Below are positions 55,791 through 64,000 of a stretch of DNA of 64,000 nucleotides, in pieces (the first letter of the stretch is position 1; each line of letters opens with the position of its first letter). The notes beneath the pieces are model-generated. The model ran no database searches. It was not told the origin of the DNA and was given only the letters and a program-made list of their open reading frames with translations. This DNA comes from Flavobacterium davisii. Lineage in GTDB: Bacteria > Bacteroidota > Bacteroidia > Flavobacteriales > Flavobacteriaceae. The DNA is taken from positions 1,736,001 to 1,800,000 of the forward strand of contig NZ_CP067378.1 of NCBI RefSeq assembly GCF_019565505.1, given 5' to 3'. Made by a program: the position numbers and the translations under genes.

Positions 55791-56929
55791 ATGGCACATT
55801 ATTATAAAAGAGCCGTTTTTGACGATATTGATTTGTTATTGCAACCTAATAAAGTACTTATTTTATTAGGAGCAAGACGTGTGGGCAAGACCCAACTAAT
55901 TAATCAATATCTAAAAACAACCAAAGACAAGTTTTTACATTTGAATGGAGAAGATAGTGTTGATGCTCGTTTGTTAGAAGATAGAAGTGTAGCGAATTAT
56001 CAAAGATTGCTACAAAATACCAGTTTGTTAGTCATAGATGAAGCACAAAACGTGCCTGATATTGGTTTCATATTAAAGTTAATTGTCGATTCCATTGACG
56101 GAATTAAGGTTTTAGCTACTGGTTCAAGTATGTTTGACTTGAGTAATCAGTTGGGTGAACCTTTGGTGGGGAGAAAAAATACGTTGTATTTATATCCATT
56201 TGCACAACTGGAATTAGCTAATTATGAAAACTACAAACAAACCACTGAAAAATTAGAATTACGTTTGGTTTACGGTGCCTATCCTGAATTAGAACATTTG
56301 GATATTACTTACGATAAGCAGAAGTATTTACGTGAAATGGTAAATTCATATTTATTGAAAGACATATTGACTTTTGATGGTATTAAGAATTCTAATAAAA
56401 TTTATGATTTGTTGCGTTTGATAGCTTTTCAAATTGGTAAAGAAGTTTCGCTACAAGAACTGGGTAATCAACTACAGATGTCAAAAATACAGTAGAACGG
56501 TACCTCGATTTATTAACCAAAGTATTCATACTTTTCAAAGTAGAAGGTTTTTCAAAAAATTTGCGTAAGGAGGTAACCAAGAGCAGTCGTTGGTATTTTT
56601 ATGATAATGGAATTAGAAATGCTATTATTCAAAATTTTAATAGTTTTCAAAACCGCACTGATATAGGTGACTTATGGGAAAACTATTTAGTTTCTGAACG
56701 TATGAAGAAACAGCATTATCATAAAATGCATAGAAACAATTATTTCTGGCGTACCTACGACCAACAAGAATTGGACTGGTTAGAAGAAAACGCTGATGAC
56801 TTGGCAGGTTTTGAATTCAAATGGAATGAAAGTAAGAAAGCTAAGATTCCAACTGCTTTTGCTAAAGCCTATCCCGATGCGACTTTTGAAGTGGTGAATA
56901 GGAAAAACTATTTAGATTTTATACTGTAA
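55791..56929 (+). CDS. AAA_14/DUF4143 ATP-binding protein (one frame break)
   Basis: 379 residues once one A is added to the A5 run at 56483-56487 (Met-Ser-Lys-Asn-Thr-Val-Glu-Arg-Tyr). Walker A is LLGARRVGKTQL and Walker B is LLVIDEAQNVPDIGF; sensor-like ATGSSMFDLSNQLGEPLVGR follows. A winged-helix segment (VSLQELGNQLQMSKNTVERY) precedes the DUF4143 C-terminal nuclease-like domain with WRTYDQQELDWLEE and FEFKWNESKKAKIP. These stand-alone ATPases are common and mobile in Bacteroidota; their role is unclear, with defence or regulatory functions suggested. It has its own promoter and terminator. Confidence 0.85.
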
Positions 56930-56936
56930 AACAATT

Positions 56937-56971
56937 GCCCTTTTGAATAAAGAATTTGAAAGGGCTTTTTT
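56937..56971. terminator. Terminator between the ATPase gene and the DUF1294 gene
   Basis: GCCCTTTT / GAAAGGGC stem with a T6 tract; the two genes converge here. Confidence 0.75.
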
Positions 56972-57266
56972 ATCGCAACAAAAAATAAATCCCAACTACA
57001 TTAACGATAAAGATAACTACAAATCGCCAAATAAAACTCATTTTCGACGTTTTGTGTTTGAATACAAACATGCCTAATAAACCACCAAAAGCTCCACCTA
57101 TTAATGACATGCCTAACAAATCTTTTTCGGGTATGCGTCTTTTGTCTTTAATTGCTAAGAACTTGTCAATACCGAATAAGAATAACGAAATGATATTTAC
57201 TGCTAGTAGATAAGGTAGAAATATTTTCATTAAATCAATGATTTTAAAGATTTCAAAAGTAGTCAT
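56970..57266 (-). CDS. DUF1294 small membrane protein
   Basis: 98 residues, or 86 from the later ATG at 57230 (MKIFLPYLLAVNIISLFLFG). DUF1294 features: FGIDKFLAIKDKRRIPEKDLL, GGAFGGLLGMFVFKHKTSK and a final helix VVIFIVNVVGIYFLL. Three membrane segments. Family function unknown. Confidence 0.85.
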   Translation of the reverse strand: MTTFEIFKIIDLMKIFLPYLLAVNIISLFLFGIDKFLAIKDKRRIPEKDLLGMSLIGGAFGGLLGMFVFKHKTSKMSFIWRFVVIFIVNVVGIYFLLR

Positions 57267-57272
57267 AATAGT

Positions 57273-57280
57273 TATATTTG
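57273..57280 (+). promoter_or_regulatory. -7 box ahead of the TonB receptor gene
   Basis: TATATTTG, 29 bp before the TTG start; no good -33 TTG. Confidence 0.45.
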
Positions 57281-57308
57281 TTAATTAAATTTTAAAATAT
57301 TAAAACCG

Positions 57309-59545
57309 TTGAAAGCCATTTTTTTATACTCTACACTATTTTTAAATACATTTGCTTGGACTCAAAATACTTTTCAAATAAAAGGTGGTATAAAGGATAT
57401 AAATAAGAGAGCAATTTCGGGATTAGTTACTTTTACTGTTAAAGATTTTAGTGAAACTATTGCAACAGATAGTTTGGGTAATTTCAATTTTAAAATAACG
57501 GGAGATAAACTATATCTTAAAGTAGAAGCAGAAGGTTATACAAATTATGAATCTGATTTTAAAATTACTAAGGATATATATATAAATATTATTTTAAAAC
57601 AAAATCCAAAAATTAATGAAATTATAATTAATGAAGATAGAAGAAAAACATTATTTAAAAACGAAAAGAGTATTTTAAAACTGAATATACCTCAATTGAA
57701 CGAGTTACCTTCTTTAACAGGTACTCTTGATGTTTCAAAAATGTTACAACTAACCCCGGTGTTCAAAATTCAGGTGATGTTAATGGCTATTTATACATTA
57801 GAGGAGGCGATGCAGGACACTCTATTTTTAAATATAATGATGTACCGGTTTATGGTTCTACTCATCTTTTTGGAATATTTCCCTATTATAATTCGTTTCA
57901 TTTAAGTGAATTAATTTATGATAAATCAAACTTAAATTCTGCCAATGGTAATACTTTAGGGGCTTATGTAAACACTAAGAGTAATATTTTAACTAATGAT
58001 AAATTTAGTTTTCAAGCGAATTTAGGTTTACTAGCTTCACAGTTTAATATAAAATTACCATTTAAAAAGTCGATGTTCTCTTTATCATATCGAAAAACTT
58101 ATATGGATGAGTTCTTTAAATTATTGGATATTAAAAATGATGTAAACTATGATTTTCAGGATGTTAATTTTTCTTCTTCACATAAAATAAATAATAAATC
58201 TAGTGTTATTTTTGATTTTATGACAAGTAAGGATAACTTGAAATATAATAGTCAAGAGTTATTTGCTGATATTAATTTAACTTGGAAAAACTATATTGGG
58301 ACTACTCAGTTTAATTATAAAAAAAACGAGAAGCTTAAATTTTTTACAAACGCATATTTTTCTAAGAGTTTATCTATAATGAATATATTTCAGCATGATT
58401 TATCTATAAACATAAATGCTTCCATTGTTGATTTTGGCCTAAAAAACACGATTAATTATAATATTTATAAAATAAAATCTGAAGCAGGACTAAGTTATAA
58501 TAATTATTCTATTTCTCCATATAATTTAAATTTGAGTAATTTTGGATTTATACCCAAAACAAAATATGCGGATACTAATTCTAACTTATTTTCAATTTTT
58601 CAAGATTTCAATTTTTTTATAGTAGATAATATACATATTAAATCAGGAGTTCGTTTCAATTATTTTAATCATTCTAATATAAATAAATATTCTTTTGAAC
58701 CCAAACTAGGTATTTATTTTAATGAAAAAGGCAGTACAAATTATTATATTACTTTAGCTCAAAAAAACCAACATTTGAGTTTAGTTACTACTTCTAGTAT
58801 AGGAATTCCAACTGATTTTTGGATTGCATCTACCAATAATATACCTTTTCAAAAATCAAAAGAGGTCTCTTTTAGTATAAACCATCATTTTAATAAGAAT
58901 GTTATTTTAAATTTTGATTTTTTTTATAATGAAATGAAGAATGTATTAATTTATCCATTAGCACTTTCTCAATTTAATGAAGCCTCTTCTATAGAAAAAG
59001 ATATTTTTATAGGTAATGGTAAAGCTTATGGTTTGGAGCTTTTATTGAAGAAAGAAAATGGCAAATTTAAAGGATGGATGAGTTATACTTGGAGTAAATC
59101 ATTACGAAATTTTCCTGATATAGATGGAGGAAGTAGTTTTTATGCTAAATATGATAGGAGACATAATTTGTCTACAACTTTAACATATAGTTTTACTCCA
59201 AAAATTATAGTAGGATTGACACAAATAGTAAGTTCGGGAAACCGATTTACTTCTTCAGATCAGATTTATTTCATAAACAATGTACCTGTAAAAGAATATA
59301 ATCAATACAATAAAGCTCAACTTCCTTTTTATAATAGGACAGATCTTTCTTTTAATTTCTGGATTATTAAAAATGTACAAAAAGAAAGTAAGATTACCTT
59401 TAGTATTTATAACTTATTTAATGTCAAAAATCCAGTTTATCAATCTATCAATTTTGAAAAAAATGAAGAACAATTATCTATTACTAAAACAGATAAAGTA
59501 TTTTATAAAATTATCCCCTCGATTAATTGGTATTTTAAATTTTAG
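57309..59545 (+). CDS. TonB-dependent outer-membrane receptor with carboxypeptidase-like N-terminal domain (one frame break)
   Basis: 745 residues after restoring a base in CCCC-GG at 57756-57759 (Leu-Thr-Pro-Gly-Val-Gln). It starts with TTG at 57309: signal peptide ending FAWTQ, then a CarboxypepD_reg-like domain (IKDINKRAISGLVTFTVKDF). The plug region has LTPGVQNSGDVNGYLYIRGG. A C-terminal 22-strand barrel follows, ending INWYFKF with terminal Phe. Such receptors take up chelated metals, cofactors or small organic ligands with TonB energy. The next gene is a DUF4249 lipoprotein that overlaps it, so the two form a receptor-lipoprotein pair. Codon and base use is unusually AT-rich compared with the neighbours. 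Confidence 0.85.
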
Positions 59546-60370
59546 TTTAAAAGTTACTGTAATTATGTTTTCTTTTTATTCTTGCCAAGAAGACACAAAT
59601 AGTACAAAAGTTTCAGAGTCCAAATTAATCGTTGAAGGTTGGATTGAAGAAAATGGTGTGGCAAATGTAATTTTATCAAAAAGTATACCCACTAACACTA
59701 ATTTTAACCAAAATAATATTGATAAATATTTTATAAGAGCAGCTAAAGTGACTGTTTCAGATGGGATAAATGCTGAAATATTGCATCTAAAAATGGTAAA
59801 TGGTTATATTCCTCCTTTTATTTATACAGGAGAAAATATAATAGGTAAAAAGGATTTACTTATACTTTAACGATAGAATTTAATGGAAAAGAATTAAGAG
59901 CTGAAACAACTATTCCTGAATCTGTATCGATAAAAGAATTAGCTATTGAAAAAATAGATGATTTTAAAAGAAAAATAGGAATAGCGTTTATAGATCCTGA
60001 TAGCAAAAATTATTATCAAATAGCAACTAAAATAGTGGGAAAAGACTCATTATTTATCCCGACTCTATATGGTACAATTGATGACGAAACATTTACTACA
60101 AAAAATGTAAAGTTGAATTTACTAAAAGGCATTCAATTTTATCCAGTAGAAAATACCGAAACCTATTTTCCATCAGGTAAAATTGTAGAAGTAAAATTAA
60201 GAACATTAGAAAAAAAGAGTTATGAATTTTGGAACAGCTGGCAAAATGATATTTTAAATGGCCAAAATCCATTGTTTCCAGCCACTTTTAATCTAAAATC
60301 GAATATAAAAGGAGGCTTAGGAATTTGGGCTGGTTATGGTGCTGATACAAAGGTAATCAAAATGAAATAG
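59463..60370 (+). CDS. DUF4249 lipoprotein, partner of the TonB receptor (one frame break)
   Basis: 302 residues after adding one A at the A5 run at 59847-59851 (Ile-Gly-Lys-Lys-Gly-Phe-Thr-Tyr). From the ATG at 59463 it has a lipoprotein signal (LIGILNFSLKVTVIMFSFYSC, Cys at the end). The gene overlaps the receptor by 83 bp in another frame. DUF4249 landmarks: LIVEGWIEENG, VILSKSIPTNTNFNQN and VTVSDGINAEILHL, then LTIEFNGKELRAETTIPESV and the ending GGLGIWAGYGADTKVIK. The second-to-third region is the typical DUF4249 beta core. These proteins sit next to TonB receptors and are thought to be surface or periplasm-facing ligand-binding partners. A terminator follows. Confidence 0.82.
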
Positions 60371-60373
60371 TAT

Positions 60374-60402
60374 AAAAAAAGCTGTCAAAGACAGCTTTTT
60401 TA
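60374..60402. terminator. Terminator between convergent DUF4249 and lipoprotein genes
   Basis: AAAAAAGCTGTC / GACAGCTTTTTT with a 3-nt loop; symmetric A/T tracts serve both strands. Confidence 0.9.
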
Positions 60403-60403
60403 T

Positions 60404-61759
60404 TTATTTATTAAAAAAAGTTATAAAATCTTCTATTTGATTTTTTAAAGAATCAAAACCAGTAGAAAAATACACATTCATTGCAACTACTGAATTATCA
60501 TTAAATTTTAGATAATACTTAACATCGTATCGTTCAATTTTTTGAAAAACGGTTCCCATACTAAATTCCCATGTTCCATTTCTCCAAACAAAAGGTATAT
60601 TAGTTGAAGATACGAGTTCAGATTTTGCTACAATATCAGCAATTTTATTTTTATCCTTTTTAGAAACTAAAACCAATTTGCTATATTTATTATAAAGTTC
60701 AGCTTTTAAATCGCTTATTTTTTTGCTTCTGTCATTAAATTTTATATAATAATCAGATGAAAAATAATTAGGTTGAGGAATACTGCTTTCAGTTTTTTCA
60801 AGTTCTGTTGTAATAGATTCAATATCACCTGATCCTAAAATAGCAAAATTATCTAGAATAGTTATCAAAGTGTTAGCCTTACCATAATCTGTTGATGAAG
60901 AATTATGATTATTTAATAACTGATCAATGTTACCACTTGAATCAAAATTATAGCCTAAAATAGATTTACCATTATATGTTAATAAAGCACTAGCAACGGA
61001 TGGAGAACTATTTCTATTGTTTTTGATTTCTAAAGCATAACCATCGTTTAATGTTAATTTTAAATTAGATATTGTGGGAATATGATTGTTGTTATTGTAT
61101 GTATTTACAACACTAATATTTCCAGAATCAATACCTTTTATTTTAATTGTAGCATCAACAGTTAAAGGCAAATGAATTTTATCTAATACTTCATTCGATA
61201 CTAAAACAGGAACCGCATATCCTACATTTGCATCATATACCCATTGATAACGCTTAGGAGTATCAATTATGTCAACTTTAATAGGTGAAGCTGTTGCGTT
61301 TAAAACTACTTCAGCGTCGTTGATAGTTCCTGAAATTTTAGAAGGATATCTAAAAGTTAAGTTATTATTTGAAACTGTTTTTTCCCATTTTTTAATAGCA
61401 TTATTCCAAGTATATATACCAAAAACATCAGATACATTAAAAATATCACTTAAGCCATTATTATTTTTACCACCTACGATATCAATTCTATTAATTTCTA
61501 ATAAATTATCTAAATTTTGAATGGCTTCTATAGCTGAAGATGTTTTAGTTTTATCAAATTCAGTAATCACTGATTTTGCTTCACTTTCTAGTTTTAATTT
61601 TTGCTGCTCAGGTGACAAAGAAGAATAAGGAGCGTTCAGTAAATTAATTGTTGACACAGGAGTTTCTTCAATTGCTTCTTCATTTTTTGAACAACTGAAC
61701 AGAAACTGTAAGGTTATTAAACCTAAAAAATTTTTTTCATATAATGTTTGTTTGATCAT
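60404..61759 (-). CDS. Lipoprotein of unknown function
   Basis: About 450 residues. A lipobox LQFLFSC (Cys 23) follows a hydrophobic stretch. The natural start may be the ATG at 61740, reading Met-Lys-Lys-Ile-Phe-Leu-Gly-Leu-Ile once one T is added to a T6 run. The Asn/Ser/Lys-rich mature part contains IYTWNNAIKKWEKTVSNN, YPSKISGTINDAEVVLNA, RYQWVYDANVGYAVPVLV and VYFSTGFDSLKNQIEDF. The pattern of repeated FxY/WxW beta segments and a possible helical linker (SLSPEQQKLKLESEAKSVIT) does not match a family I can name. It converges with the DUF4249 gene. Confidence 0.65.
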   Translation of the reverse strand: MIKQTLYEKNFLGLITLQFLFSCSKNEEAIEETPVSTINLLNAPYSSLSPEQQKLKLESEAKSVITEFDKTKTSSAIEAIQNLDNLLEINRIDIVGGKNNNGLSDIFNVSDVFGIYTWNNAIKKWEKTVSNNNLTFRYPSKISGTINDAEVVLNATASPIKVDIIDTPKRYQWVYDANVGYAVPVLVSNEVLDKIHLPLTVDATIKIKGIDSGNISVVNTYNNNNHIPTISNLKLTLNDGYALEIKNNRNSSPSVASALLTYNGKSILGYNFDSSGNIDQLLNNHNSSSTDYGKANTLITILDNFAILGSGDIESITTELEKTESSIPQPNYFSSDYYIKFNDRSKKISDLKAELYNKYSKLVLVSKKDKNKIADIVAKSELVSSTNIPFVWRNGTWEFSMGTVFQKIERYDVKYYLKFNDNSVVAMNVYFSTGFDSLKNQIEDFITFFNK

Positions 61760-61895
61760 GCAAAAATAAATTTTTAAATAAAAAAACAGTAAGAAAATAC
61801 AGAATATTACATCTTAAATAAAAAATAATATCCTGATTTAAAATTTTACATTTTTTAATTTATATGGTATTTTAGCACTCTTATTTTTTTATGAA

Positions 61896-64000
61896 ATGAC
61901 AAACATTGACTTTATACTACAGAGAGTACAAACGGCCGCAAAAAATATTCAAAATACACTCGAACTACTTTCACAAGATTGTACGATTCCTTTTATTGCT
62001 CGTTATCGAAAAGATACTACTGGTAATCTGGATGAGGTGGTGATTGAACAAATAGCCAAATTAAACAAGCAATACGATGAAATTGTAAAGCGTAAAGAAA
62101 GTGTTTTAAATTCGATTACAGAACAAAACGCATTAACTCCCGAATTAAAAAATAAAATGGAAGCCAGTTATGATCTTCAGGAAATAGAAGATTTATATCT
62201 GCCTTATAAGAAGAAAAAGAAAACGAAAGCTGATGTGGCTCGCGAAAAGGGATTGGAACCTTTCGCTAAAATAATTATGTCACAACGTAATGATGATGTC
62301 GATTTTCTAGCTAGTAAATATTTAAATGATCAAGTAGTCAATGAGGAAGAAGCCCTTCAAGGAGCTCGTGATATTATAGCCGAATGGATTAACGAAAATA
62401 TTTTTATTCGTAAAAATCTACGCCGTATGTTTCAGCGAAAAGCTGAAATTACAACTAAGGTAGTGAAAGCAAAAAAAGACGAGGAAGAAGCGCAAAAGTA
62501 CAATCAGTACTTTGAATGGGCAGAACCTATAAGCAAAGCTCCGTCGCATAGATTATTAGCGATGCTTCGTGCAGAAGCCGAAGGTTTTGTAAAATTGAAT
62601 GTCGAAATAGAAAAAGAAGAAGCCATCAATTTTATTGAAGACAACATCATTAAAGGAAATAATAGCACGACTTCACATATTGAATTAGCTATCAAAGACT
62701 CGTACAAACGATTATTAGAACCTGCTATTTCTAACGAAACCTTACAAGAAGCTAAAGAAAAAGCCGATATTAAAGCAATTGATGTTTTCGCAGGGAATTT
62801 AAGTCAGTTGTTATTAGCACCACCATTAGGAGAAAAACGAATTTTAGCCATCGACCCCGGATTTAGAACGGGTTGTAAAGTGGTTTGTTTGGACGAAAAA
62901 GGAGATTTACTGTATAATGAAACTATTTTTCCGCACGCACCTCAAAATGAAACCACGATGGCGATGAAAAAAATAAAATCAATGGTCAATGCCTATAATA
63001 TCGAAGCCATTTCGATAGGCAACGGTACCGCGAGTCGTGAAACCGAATTTTTCATTAAAAAAATTGCCTTTGACAAGCCTGTTCAAGTATTTGTCGTTTC
63101 AGAAGCAGGAGCTTCCGTATATTCAGCATCAAAAATTGCAAGAGAAGAATTTGCAAACTACGATGTTACCGTTCGTGGTGCCGTTTCTATAGGACGCCGT
63201 TTGTCTGACCCTTTAGCCGAATTGGTGAAAATTGATCCAAAATCCATAGGAGTAGGGCAGTACCAACACGATGTAGACCAAACCAAGTTAAAAGAGGAAT
63301 TGGACACCACGGTAGTACGTTGCGTAAATTCGGTGGGGATTAACATCAACACAGCAAGTAAATCGTTGTTGAGTTATGTTTCTGGAATTGGTGAAAAAAT
63401 GGCAGAAAACATTGTCAATTACCGTTCAGAAAATGGTGCGTTTGAAGAACGAAGCCAACTCAAGAAAGTCCCTCGTTTAGGAGATAAAGCGTTCCAACAA
63501 GCAGCCGCTTTTATCCGAATTAAAGACGGGAAAAACCCATTAGATAATTCGGCGGTACACCCAGAATCGTATAAAATGGTTGAAAAAATGGCCAAAGATT
63601 TAGGAATCAAAGTAGCCGAATTAATTGGAAACAAAGAAAAGATAGACAAAATAAAACCAGAAAATTATATCTCTGAAAGCGTTGGTATTTTAGGTATCAA
63701 AGATATTTTAAAGGAATTAGTAAAACCCGAGGACTAGACCCACGCAAAGTGGCAAAAGTTTTTGAATTTGACCCGAATGTAAAAACCATCGCCGATGTTC
63801 GCAGCGGAATGATTCTGCCCGGTATAGTGAATAACATCACGGCATTTGGTTGCTTTGTTGACATTGGAATTAAAGAAAGCGGACTCGTACATATTTCCCA
63901 ACTCAAAGAAGGCTATGTAAGTGATGTAAACGAAGTAGTAAAATTACATCAACACGTACAAGTAAAAGTCGTTGAGGTGGATGAAGCTAGGAAAAGAATC
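61896..64000 (+). CDS. tex: Tex-like RNA-binding transcription accessory protein (3' end beyond window; one frame break)
   Basis: About 700 residues are visible. Tex features are the N-terminal helical region VQTAAKNIQNTLELLSQDCT and PFIARYRKDTTGNLDEV, YLPYKKKKKTKADVAREKGL, the YqgF-like domain (ILAIDPGFRTGCKVVCLDE), the HhH region (SVGININTASKSLLSYVSGI, IVNYRSENGAFEERSQLKKV) and the start of an S1 domain (GMILPGIVNNITAFGCFVDI). The frame shifts near 63727-63732 (CCCGAGG), where Val-Lys-Pro-Gly-Leu-Asp-Pro-Arg is expected, and continues to the right edge. The exact indel there (two extra bases or one missing) is unclear. Confidence 0.92.

Overview
The window looks like chromosomal DNA of a gliding member of the Flavobacteriaceae, most likely Flavobacterium. 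It is AT-rich. It carries a type IX secretion (T9SS) cargo locus, PorP/SprF proteins, Bacteroidota-type promoters (TTG, 17-23 nt, TAnnTTTG), a SusC-like TonB receptor paired with a DUF4249 lipoprotein, and DUF1294 and DUF2807 genes. No IS element, phage or CRISPR array was seen.

Layout. 1-2210 (minus): MltD-like lytic transglycosylase (cut by the left edge) and pgk. 2314-25396 (minus): one long block whose core is a complete sprC-sprD-sprB-sprF gliding locus, with two unrecognised secreted-protein genes at its promoter-proximal end. SprB would be about 4,735 residues. 25979-28148: DNA polymerase III delta', a DoxX protein and a Skp-like lipoprotein. 28149-33611: nine parS (ParB-binding) sites around a 1.3-kb array of 14-bp purine repeats, with a methyltransferase gene and mnmG. 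33586-48036: ybeY, a large membrane coiled-coil protein, gltX, an SPFH protein, glnS, folB, tRNA-Cys, tRNA-Ser, a GldM-like protein, a LysE exporter, a DUF2807 pair and rnr. 48037-48878: non-coding, with repeated TTATTAACA motifs, where the dominant gene direction flips; it is a candidate oriC. 48879-64000 (mostly plus): rpiB, a CDF transporter, pyruvate carboxylase, a TRIC channel, a kinase-like unknown, a DUF4143 ATPase, DUF1294, the TonB receptor with its DUF4249 partner, an unknown lipoprotein and tex (cut by the right edge).

Reading caution. Many genes are interrupted by 1-base indels. I traced them by re-joining reading frames: about 28 fall at what should be CCWGG sites (mostly read as CCGG, or as CCAG, CTGG or CCGAGG), and most of the rest are in homopolymers. 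Putting them back gives full-length proteins, so I annotate these as single intact genes. The pattern fits base-calling error at a methylated CCWGG motif and is indirect evidence for a Dcm-like methylase in this strain.

How it fits together. SprB is the mobile surface adhesin of gliding, exported by the T9SS; SprC, SprD and SprF are needed for its export or assembly. Clustered parS sites, mnmG and the gene-orientation switch at 48 kb together suggest that the window spans the origin-proximal, centromere-like part of the chromosome.
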